64,000 nucleotides of DNA from positions 1-64,000 of the forward strand of contig JAVBQL010000013.1 in assembly GCA_031549085.1 (NCBI GenBank). Reading direction: 5' to 3'. The notes beneath the pieces are model-generated. The model saw only the letters and a list, made by a program, of their open reading frames with translations. It was not told where the DNA came from and did no database searches. The stretch is from JAVBQL01 sp031549085. Its GTDB lineage: Bacteria > Spirochaetota > GWE2-31-10 > MWDO01. A program made the translations under genes and the position numbers. Positions 7,825-17,257 of this stretch are shown here, piece by piece. Positions within the stretch are counted from its first letter, which is position 1, and each line of letters opens with the position of its first letter.

Positions 7825-9267
7825 ATGATGAAAAAAAAAGTTGTTCTACTTGCTATCCTTCTTCTGTCATCTGCACTGCTATTTTCTCAAAAATATAGTA
7901 AAATTGATAAATTTGGAGATGGATTAACAATTGTTAAAGATAGTGATAATAGATATGGTCTAATTGATAAAAAAGGAAAGATTGTTCTTCCTATTGAATA
8001 TAGAGAGATAGGAGTGCTTAAAGATGGAGTTGCTGAAGTATCAAAAGAGGACAAGTATGGACTTATCGACAAGATAGGCAAAATTATCATTCCTATTGAA
8101 TATTCAAGTATATATGATTATAGAGATGGTCTATTTAAGATATCAAAGGTGGGCAGCTATGGACTTATTGATAAAAAGGGTAAAGTGGTTCTCCCTCTTG
8201 ACTACTCATTTATAGGTGACTTTAAAGAGGGACTCGCAAAAGTAAGAAGAGGAGACTATTATGGATTTGTAAATAGAGCCGGCAAAATTGTAGTCCCAGC
8301 CGAATACTCATTTATAGGCGATTTTAAAGAGGGGGTCGCAGAGGTAAGACGAAACCAATATGGAGATAACTACCATGGCTTTATAGATAAAGAGGGGAAA
8401 AAGGTTATTCCTACAAAAGATGCTGAGGATAGCAACTCAATTGCAAAGAGCGAATCTTATGAGGGATATTTCCAAGTGGGTTCATTCAAAGAGGGGCTGG
8501 CCATAGCAACACAAAATGATAAATTTGGATTTATCAATGAAGATGGAAAAATAGTCATACCTATTATCTATGATAAGGTTGAAGAGTTTAGAGATGGAAT
8601 CGCTAAAATAGCAGAGGGAGATAAAGATAACTTGCTATATGGCTTAGTTGATAAGAGTGGAAAGATTGTTCTTCATGTTGAATATTCATCAATAGGTGAT
8701 TTTAAAGAGGGTGTCGCTAAAATATCAAATGGAGATAGATATGGGCTTATTGACAACAGCGGTAAAATTCTTCTCCCTCTTGAATATCATAGTATAGATG
8801 ATTTTAATGATGGACTATTTAAAATATTCAATGGAAGCAAGTATGGCCTTGTAGATAAGAGCGGCAATATACTTATTCCAACAACTCTCTTTGATGAGAT
8901 AAGATATCTTCAAGATGGATTGGTGGCTGCTAAAATCGCTGATAAGTGGGGCATAGTCGACACTTCAGGCAAACTGCTTCTTCACATAGAGCATAATTGG
9001 ATAGGTGAGCCTGTTGGTGAGGGGTTAATTTTAATAGGATTAAATAGTGGCAAGTCATCAATTATAGATAAAAATTTAAAGACACTTGTTCAAGAATTTG
9101 ATGGTGATAGTCTACACTTTGATAAGGGCTTTGCTTTCATAGAGCTTGCCGGGAAGTATGGTATTATTAATGAGAGGGGTGAAATAGTTGTTCCAATCAC
9201 CTATGAGAATGATACTATAAAGGAATTTCCCTCTGCTTATGATATGGCAGAGAAGCTTCAAAGGTAG
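7825..9267 (+). CDS. Secreted WG-repeat protein
   Basis: Exported protein of 480 aa with a signal peptide (MMKKKVVLLAILLLSSALLFS, cleavage near residue 21). The rest is about twelve tandem WG-type repeats of ~37 residues built on the pattern YGLIDKxGKIVLPIEY followed by FKEGxAKV; the eleventh is degenerate. WG repeats form beta-rich units and are common in Bacteroidota and spirochaetes, but their ligands are mostly unknown. AAGGA precedes the start; the ATG two codons apart (7825/7828) cannot be separated. A small membrane-protein gene follows after 33 bp. Confidence 0.9.
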   Translation: MMKKKVVLLAILLLSSALLFSQKYSKIDKFGDGLTIVKDSDNRYGLIDKKGKIVLPIEYREIGVLKDGVAEVSKEDKYGLIDKIGKIIIPIEYSSIYDYRDGLFKISKVGSYGLIDKKGKVVLPLDYSFIGDFKEGLAKVRRGDYYGFVNRAGKIVVPAEYSFIGDFKEGVAEVRRNQYGDNYHGFIDKEGKKVIPTKDAEDSNSIAKSESYEGYFQVGSFKEGLAIATQNDKFGFINEDGKIVIPIIYDKVEEFRDGIAKIAEGDKDNLLYGLVDKSGKIVLHVEYSSIGDFKEGVAKISNGDRYGLIDNSGKILLPLEYHSIDDFNDGLFKIFNGSKYGLVDKSGNILIPTTLFDEIRYLQDGLVAAKIADKWGIVDTSGKLLLHIEHNWIGEPVGEGLILIGLNSGKSSIIDKNLKTLVQEFDGDSLHFDKGFAFIELAGKYGIINERGEIVVPITYENDTIKEFPSAYDMAEKLQR

Positions 9268-9300
9268 GAAATTTATATTATAGGTATTGAGTATTATATT

Positions 9301-9804
9301 ATGGAAAATAGTTCAGATTCAGCAGCTTATATTGGTCTTATAATATTTATCGGGCTACCAATTATTGTTTTCATTTCAGCAAAAATATTATCTGAAAAAA
9401 CAGATTGCATTATTATTTGGGGATGGCTTGATTTTATATTATTCTCCACTTCGCTACTATTGCTAACTATTTCTATGATCCTAATAGGAGATAATTCTGA
9501 AGTAGGAACATTTATAATTGCTATCGGATGTTTGGTACTGCTGGCATCTTTCGTTTTAACATTTGTAATGAATATTAAACTTTCTGGACCAATAGGGATA
9601 CTCTATGGCTTTGTTGCAATGATCTCAAAACTTATTGTAGTATTAATTTTTGCACTTGCAGTTCTTATACTTTTCTTCTCATTTTGGTCTGGAAAGTCAG
9701 ATAAAAGATTTAGAGATGGCACCAAGAATAATGAACAAACTCGCAATATAAATAACGCAACAGGACTATTAGGTTCCTTAGTTGACTCTTTTATAAAAAA
9801 ATAG
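9301..9804 (+). CDS. Hypothetical membrane protein
   Basis: A 167-aa protein with four hydrophobic segments (about residues 10-28, 38-62, 69-91 and 100-128) and a hydrophilic C-terminal tail. I recognise no family. It follows the WG-repeat gene closely and may be co-transcribed. The Shine-Dalgarno is weak, so expression level and exact start are less certain. Confidence 0.6.
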   Translation: MENSSDSAAYIGLIIFIGLPIIVFISAKILSEKTDCIIIWGWLDFILFSTSLLLLTISMILIGDNSEVGTFIIAIGCLVLLASFVLTFVMNIKLSGPIGILYGFVAMISKLIVVLIFALAVLILFFSFWSGKSDKRFRDGTKNNEQTRNINNATGLLGSLVDSFIKK

Positions 9805-9892
9805 AGCTCCATAAAATATGATGAAAATTAAAATCATAAATTTTAAGGCTATTTTTTTAGAAACACTATTCAAAAAGAGATGATACTCCAAC

Positions 9893-11524
9893 CTACCTAT
9901 CAAGCAGCTTTGAATAGATCTCGATATACTTCTTTATAGATTGATTCCAGCTGAAGTCTTGTTTTGATGCTGTCTCTCTCATTTCTAGAAAATGCTCTCT
10001 CTCATTATAGAAGATCGAAACTGCCCTATCAACAGTTTTTATAAGATTCTCTTTCGACTCCTCCCTACTCTCCCCGCTAAATAGAAGACCTGTCTTCTCA
10101 TTAATCACAGTATCATTTAGCCCTCCAACCTTGTTGACAATTGGGAGTGTCCCGCTCTTTAAAGCAATTATTTGACTGATTCCGCAAGGCTCAAAGTCTG
10201 ATGGCATAAAGAGAAAATCAGCAGAAACATATATTTTATTTGTAAAGTCCTCTGGCATAAAACCTGCCAGATAGAACCCATTTTTATGATCATTGATAAT
10301 CTCTAGTTTTTTTGAGAGCTGTCCATTTGCTATGCAGACAAAAAAGATATCTCTCTTTAAAACTTCATTTATTAATATATCATTTTTATAACTCTCCAAT
10401 ATTATGGAAAGCTTCTGAGTTGCTGCACGGCCAACAGAGACAACCATCGGTTTTTCAATAACTTTTTCAAAATCAAAATCTTTAAGATGTTTTTTTAAAC
10501 TTGCTCCATTTTCTAAAAGAGAACCATCTATAAACTCTTTAATATCTTCCACGAAGTTTAACAAAAGTTCCCTTTTTGTTCTCTTTTTAATCTCATTTAG
10601 TTCCTCTTCAGCTCCATTTTTTATGCTATTTTTCATCTCTTCTATCTCAAATTTCGAGTAATCAATGCCATTCAGTACCCCAACTAAAGATCCGTTACTC
10701 TCCCTCTTTTTGAGATCTTCTTCAAGCCCACGCCCACCAAAAAAATTCCTCTCAATGTCATCTTTTTGAGTAATCTCCTTGGCATATGTTGGACTTACAG
10801 TATTAACAAAATCTGCGAGGTTTATACCTGCTCTCATAGATGAGAAACATTTTGTATCCTTCACATCTCTTATCTTACCCATTATCTCATTACTATTTTT
10901 TATCACTTTATATGTATCAGGGAACCAGCTCTCAAAAGAGATAAGCCTATCTTTATTGTCCTTTGTGGAGAAGGGTCTAACCCCTTGATAGTCAAGGTTA
11001 TGGATTGTGAATAGAGTCTTCACACGTCCATTTATATCTTTGAAACGCTCTTTGTACTTCAATAGAGTCATCAATGTTGTAGTGTGCCAGTCATGGCAAT
11101 GGAGGATATTTATATTTGCAAACTTGTCATAGCTTGTAAGTATCTGAAGGACTGCCTCACAAAAAAATGAGAACCTCTTTGCATCATCTTCAAAAGGTCC
11201 ATGCTTATATTTATCACTATTTATATAGACCTCTCCATAAATCCCGCCAAAAAACTCATCACATTTAAGCAGGTGGACATCAAAACCATCAACTTCTGTT
11301 GTATAGAGCTGAACCAGCCGCTCATTTTTGCCAAACTTTACAGTAAACTCTTTAATAAAGGTCGTTTTGTTCTTTACTATCTCATAGTATGGGATAATCA
11401 CCGCCACCTCTATATTATTGTTTCTAAGCTCTGTTGGCATATCAGCAATAACATCGGCCAAGCCACCCCTCTTAGCAATTCCTCGATACTCTGCACCTAT
11501 AAACAAAATATTACAAGATGGCAT
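9893..11524 (-). CDS. glgA: Glycogen synthase
   Basis: GT5-family enzyme that transfers glucose from ADP-glucose to growing alpha-1,4-glucan. It begins with the glucan-synthase motif KRGGLADV (KxGGL, residues 18-25) and has the catalytic-domain C-terminal motif SDFEPCGISQIIAL followed by GTLPIVNKVGGLNDTV. At 543 aa it is about 60 residues longer than E. coli GlgA. The extra length sits mainly in charged stretches around residues 245-345 between the two Rossmann domains. Start ATG 11524 has GGAG upstream. No other glg genes adjoin, but a starch-degrading cluster lies 12 kb away. Confidence 0.93.
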   Translation of the reverse strand: MPSCNILFIGAEYRGIAKRGGLADVIADMPTELRNNNIEVAVIIPYYEIVKNKTTFIKEFTVKFGKNERLVQLYTTEVDGFDVHLLKCDEFFGGIYGEVYINSDKYKHGPFEDDAKRFSFFCEAVLQILTSYDKFANINILHCHDWHTTTLMTLLKYKERFKDINGRVKTLFTIHNLDYQGVRPFSTKDNKDRLISFESWFPDTYKVIKNSNEIMGKIRDVKDTKCFSSMRAGINLADFVNTVSPTYAKEITQKDDIERNFFGGRGLEEDLKKRESNGSLVGVLNGIDYSKFEIEEMKNSIKNGAEEELNEIKKRTKRELLLNFVEDIKEFIDGSLLENGASLKKHLKDFDFEKVIEKPMVVSVGRAATQKLSIILESYKNDILINEVLKRDIFFVCIANGQLSKKLEIINDHKNGFYLAGFMPEDFTNKIYVSADFLFMPSDFEPCGISQIIALKSGTLPIVNKVGGLNDTVINEKTGLLFSGESREESKENLIKTVDRAVSIFYNEREHFLEMRETASKQDFSWNQSIKKYIEIYSKLLDR

Positions 11525-11671
11525 AAAAGCTCCAGATAAATTATGATAGCATACGAAATATTCTATTATGAGTAGACTTTTTTGTCAAAATAATTATATA
11601 GTTTTTTGTCAGATAGTAAATTCTTTGGAAATAATCTAGTTATACTGCACAAAAACAGGATAGAGCTAAAA

Positions 11672-12247
11672 ATGGATGTTGTAATATTCGCTGCATCAGA
11701 AAAAGAGATAAATCCTATTCTATATCAAACCAGCATAAAATTTATAAAAGATGGCTCTCTTTTTTATTCTGAATATAGAGATATCAATATAAAAATATAT
11801 ATCACCGGAATAGGAGAGAGAGCAAAGGTTTTTTTTGATAGCTTTGATAATAATTTAAATAATGACTCTGAAACAACCTATTTTAAATTTGGAACATGCG
11901 GAGTTATTGGCGATATACCACTGCTTACCACAGTTTCTCCAAACAACATCTATTATGAGGATAAAATTATCAAGCTTAAAAATAGATCCTCTACAAATCA
12001 TACCCTGTTGACCATTACAAAGAGTATTGATTTGAATGAGGTCGATTTAATAGGTAAAAAACTTAATATCAACTTTGATATCATTGATATGGAGACTTTT
12101 TTTGCTGCTGTTCATTTTAAAAATATCATTCCGATCCTTGTAACAACTGATTACAATAATAGAGATGAGTTTTTTACCAATATCACAAAAGCCTCTCTAA
12201 TTTTAAAAGATTTTTTTATTTCGTTATTAAAAAGAGATCTCTCTTAA
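11672..12247 (+). CDS. Nucleoside phosphorylase-like protein (MTA/SAH nucleosidase-like)
   Basis: A 191-aa protein from ATG 11672 (AGGA about 11 bases upstream); the frame is open to a TTG at 11606 without a ribosome site. It resembles the purine nucleosidase fold: VVIFAASEKEINPI at the start, FGTCGVIGDIPL in the middle and IDMETFFAA, equivalent to the VDMEsaA ribose/catalytic motif. It is shorter than MtnN (about 230 aa) and quite diverged, so it may hydrolyse methylthioadenosine/S-adenosylhomocysteine, a related nucleoside, or nothing. Divergent from glgA. Confidence 0.68.
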   Translation: MDVVIFAASEKEINPILYQTSIKFIKDGSLFYSEYRDINIKIYITGIGERAKVFFDSFDNNLNNDSETTYFKFGTCGVIGDIPLLTTVSPNNIYYEDKIIKLKNRSSTNHTLLTITKSIDLNEVDLIGKKLNINFDIIDMETFFAAVHFKNIIPILVTTDYNNRDEFFTNITKASLILKDFFISLLKRDLS

Positions 12248-12394
12248 GTTTTTAGGCTACATTAAACTTTAACTCCCCTAAATATTTTGACATTTTATCT
12301 TTTTTTTGATACATCTTCTATATAACTAATATAAACTTAACTAAAAGTAGTTACCATACAAAACAACTCCTACTTTTTTTGGACTAATTAAATT

Positions 12395-12856
12395 ATGAGA
12401 AAATTTTTTATTTTATTTTGCCTACTATCTATCCTATTTTCTTGCTCAACTTTCAAACCAAATAAACCCGATGACACTTGGAATGTGGATAAATACCTTT
12501 TGGAAGCACAAAGATTCAGTAATATGGGCAGGTATGATAGAGCAATTGAACTTTTGGAAGAGATCTATGTGAAGTTTCCATCAGAAAACTCTCTGCCTAT
12601 TGATTATAACATTGGATTTAATCTCTATAAAAAGAATGAGATTGAGAAAGCAATATCATGTTTCAATAAAGTTATAAAAGATTTTGAGAATAACAAGGGC
12701 TTCAGTGAAGCACAAAGGGTTGAGAATCAAAAATATGTTATTCTCTCACAGGTAATCCTAAATAAAATTGAGCAAGATGCAAAGGACAGACTGGATCCAT
12801 ATCATGTAAAAGAGGATATTGAGAAGAATAAAAAGTTGAAACCACAACCAGATTAG
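12395..12856 (+). CDS. Small TPR-like lipoprotein
   Basis: A 153-aa predicted lipoprotein with signal peptide and lipobox ILFSC (cysteine about residue 17). The mature part has two helical tetratricopeptide-like repeats (AQRFSNMGRYDRAIELLEEI and YNIGFNLYKKNEIEKAISCF). The overall architecture recalls BamD/YfiO-type outer-membrane lipoproteins but it is shorter and I do not assign it to that family. It lies 80 bp upstream of purH on the same strand. Confidence 0.75.
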   Translation: MRKFFILFCLLSILFSCSTFKPNKPDDTWNVDKYLLEAQRFSNMGRYDRAIELLEEIYVKFPSENSLPIDYNIGFNLYKKNEIEKAISCFNKVIKDFENNKGFSEAQRVENQKYVILSQVILNKIEQDAKDRLDPYHVKEDIEKNKKLKPQPD

Positions 12857-12936
12857 TTGTACTTTAGAAATTTGATTCAAAACACAGTATAGATTGTGTC
12901 TATCTAATATTACCAAAACAGAACAAGGATTTTTTT

Positions 12937-14490
12937 ATGCAAAAACTTACAATAAAAAGAGCTTTAATAAGCGTTTATGACAAGACTGATATAGTAGATT
13001 TTGCTAAATTTTTATCTGAAAACGGAGTAGAAATTCTCTCTACAGGCGGGACATACAATCTATTATTGGAAAACAACATTAAAGCCATCTCAATAGAAGA
13101 GTGGACAGGGCAAAATGAGATTCTTGGCGGGAGAGTAAAGACACTTCACCCAAAGATACATGGAGCAATTCTTAACAAGAGAGATGATGAAAGTGCAGCT
13201 CTTAAGCTTGATAATATAGATTTGGTTGTTGTAAATCTATACCCTTTTGAAAAACTCGTTGCTGAAAACAATAAAAATCTATCTGAACTTATTGAGATGA
13301 TAGATATTGGCGGACCAACAATGCTTAGAGCCTGTGCAAAGAACTATCTGTTTGCATGTCCTGTTATATCTGTTTCTGATTATGAAGATATTATTGATAA
13401 TATTAAAAATGGCGGTATTCCACAGGATTTACGATTCAGACTTGCTGTAAAAGTTTTCAAAGAGATTGCCTACTACGATTCTCTAATAACAGATACACTA
13501 TCTACGTTCTTAACAAAAGATTTGAATTTTAATAATAAGATGACTGTTACTCTAAAGAGAGAGATAAATACTCGTTATGGAGAGAATCCTCATCAAAAGG
13601 CATCATACTACTCAATTCCAACTTTTAAAGAGGACTCTTTGTCAAGCTTCTTTACAGATGGAAAAATATGGGGAAAAGAGCTAAGCTATAATAATATTGC
13701 TGATATTGATACACTTATACTTATGCTATCAGATTTGGAGAATGATTCTGCTGTTGCTCTTAAGCATCAAACCCCTTGCTGTGTGGCATCAAAAAATTCT
13801 CCTTTGGAATCTTTTACAAGAGCATATGAGATGGATAAGGTCTCTATATATGGAGGGATTGTTGGTATAAAGGGCGTTGTAAATGGAGAACTTGCAAATA
13901 TACTATCAAATATATTTTTGGAGATAGTTGTTGCAGAGTATTTTGAGAAAGAGGCAATTGAGATTCTAACAAAAAAGCAGAACCTACGTTTAATGGAATA
14001 TAAAAATTTTAAATATAAGATCTTTGATGATACCAATATAAAACTTAAGAGTGTCATTGGCGGCGTTCTGGTTCAGGAGAAAGACCTATCATCTCCATAT
14101 GATGAGAACATTGAAGTTGTTACAAATATTTTTCCAACTGACGATGAGATTTTTGATTTGCGGTTTGGTCAAACAATTGTTAAGAATACAAAATCAAATG
14201 CGATTGCTGTTGTAAAGGACAGAGTGCTTATTGGCGTTGGAGCGGGACAGCCAAATAGAGTTGGAGCTGCTCTGATAGCACTTGATTCAAACCCAGAACT
14301 TACAAAAGGTGCAGTCTTGGCATCAGACGCATTTTTGCCTATGGATGACACTGTGCAGCTTGCGGCAAAATATGGAATAAAATCGATTATTCAGCCGGGT
14401 GGTTCAATAAAAGATGAAGATACAATAAAAGCTTGTAATAGACTTGGTATTTCGATGGTCTTTACTAAAACAAGACACTTTTATCACTAG
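12937..14490 (+). CDS. purH: Bifunctional AICAR transformylase / IMP cyclohydrolase
   Basis: Catalyses the last two steps of de novo IMP synthesis. Residues 1-~190 are the IMP cyclohydrolase (MGS-like) domain (RALISVYDKTDIVDFAKFL, STGGTYNLL, LGGRVKTLHPKIHGAIL). The remainder is the transformylase domain with RYGENPHQKASYY, LSYNNIADID, DAFLPMDDTVQLAAKYGI and the terminal TRHFYH. The usual KHTNPCG motif reads KHQTPCC here, a mild deviation. Length 517 aa is normal. AGGA precedes ATG 12937. No other pur genes are nearby. Confidence 0.96.
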   Translation: MQKLTIKRALISVYDKTDIVDFAKFLSENGVEILSTGGTYNLLLENNIKAISIEEWTGQNEILGGRVKTLHPKIHGAILNKRDDESAALKLDNIDLVVVNLYPFEKLVAENNKNLSELIEMIDIGGPTMLRACAKNYLFACPVISVSDYEDIIDNIKNGGIPQDLRFRLAVKVFKEIAYYDSLITDTLSTFLTKDLNFNNKMTVTLKREINTRYGENPHQKASYYSIPTFKEDSLSSFFTDGKIWGKELSYNNIADIDTLILMLSDLENDSAVALKHQTPCCVASKNSPLESFTRAYEMDKVSIYGGIVGIKGVVNGELANILSNIFLEIVVAEYFEKEAIEILTKKQNLRLMEYKNFKYKIFDDTNIKLKSVIGGVLVQEKDLSSPYDENIEVVTNIFPTDDEIFDLRFGQTIVKNTKSNAIAVVKDRVLIGVGAGQPNRVGAALIALDSNPELTKGAVLASDAFLPMDDTVQLAAKYGIKSIIQPGGSIKDEDTIKACNRLGISMVFTKTRHFYH

Positions 14491-14642
14491 GATTAGTAGT
14501 TTGGGGTAGTGGACTTTTTTACACCATCTACTCCTGAATTAAAAAAACAGATGGATTCTTTTAATTTAAGATAAAATTAAAAAAGCGTGGTTGCAAAAAA
14601 ACTTCCTTTTTATGAAGATGGGAGTATAGATGCTTAAAGAAA

Positions 14643-14741
14643 TAAGACTTCTATAACATGATATCCAAACCGCTTTTTGCCCGATTTTGTTTCACAAAAT
14701 ATACAAAAAGCTTTGTTGTATCCCGCATTATAGAAGCCTTA
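14643..14741. repeat. Long imperfect inverted repeat upstream of serA
   Basis: Arms TAAGACTTCTATAA (14643-14656) and TTATAGAAGCCTTA (14728-14741) match at 13 of 14 positions. A second pairing lies inside: CGCTTTTTG...CAAAAAGC around a TTTCA loop near 14690. The 378-bp purH-serA gap also holds a short hairpin with a T-run near 14502-14532, probably the purH terminator. No known riboswitch was recognised here. Confidence 0.6.
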
Positions 14742-14868
14742 CCTACTAAACAAGGTTTAATTTGTAATAAGTATATAGAACTCACGTTTTATAAACAAAT
14801 GATTTAAGTTTATTTAATATGAAAAAACTATTTTTTTAAAATAATATATATTTATCAGGAGGTCTTAT

Positions 14869-16464
14869 ATGTTCAAAGTTTTGGTTGCAGATAGTATTGC
14901 AAAAGAGGGATTGGAGGTCTTCAAAGAGTATAAAGATATTCAAGTTGATGTCAAAACTGGGCTCTCCTCCGATGAACTTTTAAAGATAATTGCAGAGTAT
15001 GATGGACTTGTGGTTAGAAGTGCTACACAATTCAAAGGCGAGCTAGTTGAAAAAGCAATTAAGATGAAAGTCGTTGGACGTGCAGGAGCAGGTGTTGATA
15101 ATATAGATGTAAACTTATCCAGCAAAAAGGGTGTTGTTGTAATGAACACCCCAGGCGGAAACTCTGAAGCTGCCGCTGAACTTGCTGTTGCGATGATTAC
15201 TGCTCTCTCAAGAAATATTGTAGCCGCATCAATCAGCATGAGAGAGGGAAAATGGGAGAAGGGGAAATTCGAAAAGACAAGTGTTGAGGTTGCTGGAAAG
15301 ACTCTTGGTGTTCTTGGACTTGGAAACATCGGTTCTATCGTTGCAAAGCACGCAATTGGTCTTGATATGGATGTTCTTGCCTATGATCCATTCCTAACAG
15401 AAGAGAAAGCAATCGCTATGGGGGTAAAGAAGATAGAGACAGTTGATGAAGTTCTAAAACTTTCAGATTATGTAACTCTTCATCTTCCAAAGAATGATGA
15501 GACAATAAATTTATTCAACAAAGAGCGTTTTGCAAAGATGAAAGATGGTGCGTATCTTATAAATTGTGCAAGGGGCGGAATTGTAAATGAGATGGATCTT
15601 CTTGAGGCATTAAACTCTGGAAAGATAAAGGGAGCTGGCCTTGATGTGTTTGAAAAAGAGCCTGTTGATCCAAGCAACCCCCTTATTCAACATCCAAACG
15701 TTATAACAACTCCACACCTTGGAGCATCAACAGTAGAAGCACAAGTTAATGTGTCTATCTCAATTGCAAAGCAGATAGGAGACTACTTCACAAAGGGAGA
15801 GGTAAAAAACGCTGTTAATATCCCTAGTATGGATGTAAACACAAGAGACAAGCTTCTTCCATATGTTACCCTCGCAGGAAAGATGGGCTCTTTCTATGCA
15901 CAAGCAGGTGAAATGCCTATAAGTGAGATACTTATCGAGTATTCAGGGGACGTTACAAATCTTCCAACAACACCAATGACCTACTCATTCTTGGTTGGCT
16001 GCCTATCAAAGGTAAGCGAAGATATCAACTTCGTAAATGCTATCCATATTGCAAAAGAGTATGGCATCAAAGTTATCGAAAAAAAAATCGCCAATAGTGA
16101 AGACTATGCTTCTAAAATCAAGATATCTGGCACATTCAATGGTGGAGTAAACTCTCTAACTGGTGCAATATTCAAAGAGGGGCGTATCAGACTTGTTGGT
16201 ATTGATGATTTTGAGATTGACCTTGAACCGGAGGGAAACTTCCTCTTAACAAAGAGCAATGATATCCCTGGTTTTATTGGACAGATGGGCACTCTTCTTG
16301 GAGAGGCAAATGTTAATATCGCGAACATGGAGCTTGGAAGAAATCCAAAGAAAGAGGTAATGAGCTTTGTTCAAGTTGATAACGAAGTTCCAGACTCTCT
16401 AATAGCAAAATTGAAGAGTAATGTTAAGGCTCTACAAAAAATATATAAGATAAATTTAAACTAG
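14869..16464 (+). CDS. serA: D-3-phosphoglycerate dehydrogenase
   Basis: First enzyme of serine synthesis, oxidising 3-phosphoglycerate with NAD+. The 531-aa long form contains the substrate and NAD domains (VLGLGNIGSIVAKHAIG Rossmann motif, INCARGGIVNEMDL with catalytic Arg, TPHLGAST with catalytic His), an intervening ASB domain, and a C-terminal ACT domain (NDIPGFIGQMGTLLGEANVNIANMELGR). The ACT domain suggests serine feedback control. A strong AGGAGG precedes ATG 14869. It stands alone with long flanking gaps. Confidence 0.96.
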   Translation: MFKVLVADSIAKEGLEVFKEYKDIQVDVKTGLSSDELLKIIAEYDGLVVRSATQFKGELVEKAIKMKVVGRAGAGVDNIDVNLSSKKGVVVMNTPGGNSEAAAELAVAMITALSRNIVAASISMREGKWEKGKFEKTSVEVAGKTLGVLGLGNIGSIVAKHAIGLDMDVLAYDPFLTEEKAIAMGVKKIETVDEVLKLSDYVTLHLPKNDETINLFNKERFAKMKDGAYLINCARGGIVNEMDLLEALNSGKIKGAGLDVFEKEPVDPSNPLIQHPNVITTPHLGASTVEAQVNVSISIAKQIGDYFTKGEVKNAVNIPSMDVNTRDKLLPYVTLAGKMGSFYAQAGEMPISEILIEYSGDVTNLPTTPMTYSFLVGCLSKVSEDINFVNAIHIAKEYGIKVIEKKIANSEDYASKIKISGTFNGGVNSLTGAIFKEGRIRLVGIDDFEIDLEPEGNFLLTKSNDIPGFIGQMGTLLGEANVNIANMELGRNPKKEVMSFVQVDNEVPDSLIAKLKSNVKALQKIYKINLN

Positions 16465-16486
16465 ATAAGTTTATTTTTCCACCATT

Positions 16487-16522
16487 CCTAATTCCCCTTC
16501 CTACATAGGAAAGGGAATTAGG
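16487..16522. repeat. Hairpin after serA with CCTACATAGG core
   Basis: Near-perfect 16-bp arms (CCTAATTCCCCTTCCT / AGGAAAGGGAATTAGG) around an ACAT loop. It may terminate serA, though no strong T-run follows. The same core appears at 33322-33343 and, as CCTATGTAGG, at 45495-45520, so this is a recurring intergenic hairpin family. Confidence 0.7.
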
Positions 16523-16601
16523 ATAAATATATTCTATAGGAGTAGCAAGATAATATAAACTAATTCTATTTTAGTATAAGTGATGCAAAAAATCTTATTT
16601 A

Positions 16602-16643
16602 CAAACAAAGTCATATTATTATATAATAATATGACTTTGTTTG
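16602..16643. repeat. Perfect 42-bp palindrome
   Basis: CAAACAAAGTCATATTATTA and its exact reverse complement run without a loop (21-bp arms). The palindrome ends 33 bp before ATG 16677, so it could act as an operator, a cruciform or a mRNA hairpin controlling the following membrane-protein gene. Confidence 0.8.
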
Positions 16644-16676
16644 AATTAATATTCTTTGTTTTTAGGGAGATTTTTT

Positions 16677-17069
16677 ATGAAAATTGGTAAAATGGCTCTT
16701 TTTGGATTTTTCATTTGGCTAATCTGTTTCATCTTTGGGTTCTTGTTATTTCCTCTTAATAGTGGAGCAAATCTGCCGCTTTTTAAATCGTTAATGACCG
16801 TGATTAGTGTAATTGTTGGGTTATTCTTTATCTATCTATATTTTAAAAAGATAGATTCAAAGTTTGTGACAGAGGGGCTTATTGCAGGCGTTGTTTGGTT
16901 TCTTATAAACATTATCCTTGATATTATTTTTTTGGTTATTATGTTTAAGAATCCTTTTGTTCCATATTTACTAGATATAGGTATTCGATATCTAATGATT
17001 ATAATAATGCCAACATTTATTGGTTTTATTTTATCAAGCAAAATAGAGAAAGATAAAAAAACAGAATAA
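16677..17069 (+). CDS. Hypothetical four-helix membrane protein
   Basis: A 130-aa protein with four hydrophobic segments, at about residues 7-25, 40-58, 72-95 and 100-122. Start ATG 16677 is chosen because AGGGAG lies 7 bases upstream; the open frame to 16656 would include that site. It resembles small DUF-type inner-membrane proteins but I do not recognise the family. A 42-bp perfect palindrome lies just upstream. Confidence 0.7.
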   Translation: MKIGKMALFGFFIWLICFIFGFLLFPLNSGANLPLFKSLMTVISVIVGLFFIYLYFKKIDSKFVTEGLIAGVVWFLINIILDIIFLVIMFKNPFVPYLLDIGIRYLMIIIMPTFIGFILSSKIEKDKKTE

Positions 17070-17248
17070 TCTAAAACTATTATCCATTAGAAGCCCTATT
17101 AACACTTCTGAATTCTGTTCCTCTCTCTAAATATTTGGGGAACAGAATTTTTATAATCCAATTTAATAGTATCAATAAAAAAAGATAAACGATTGTCAAA
17201 TTATTAATTATATTTTCTAATATAGATTTATAGTTATATATATAGTCT

Positions 17249-17257
17249 GACCGATAA
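17249..17257 (+). promoter_or_regulatory. Possible sigma-28 (FliA) -10 element upstream of MCP
   Basis: GACCGATAA matches the flagellar/chemotaxis sigma-28 -10 consensus (GCCGATAA) and lies 112 bp before the MCP start. The matching -35 (TAAA) about 15 bp upstream is poor, so this is suggestive only. A TATAAT at 17259 overlaps its downstream side. The rest of the 299-bp gap (17070-17368) is AT-rich and shows nothing else. Confidence 0.35.
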
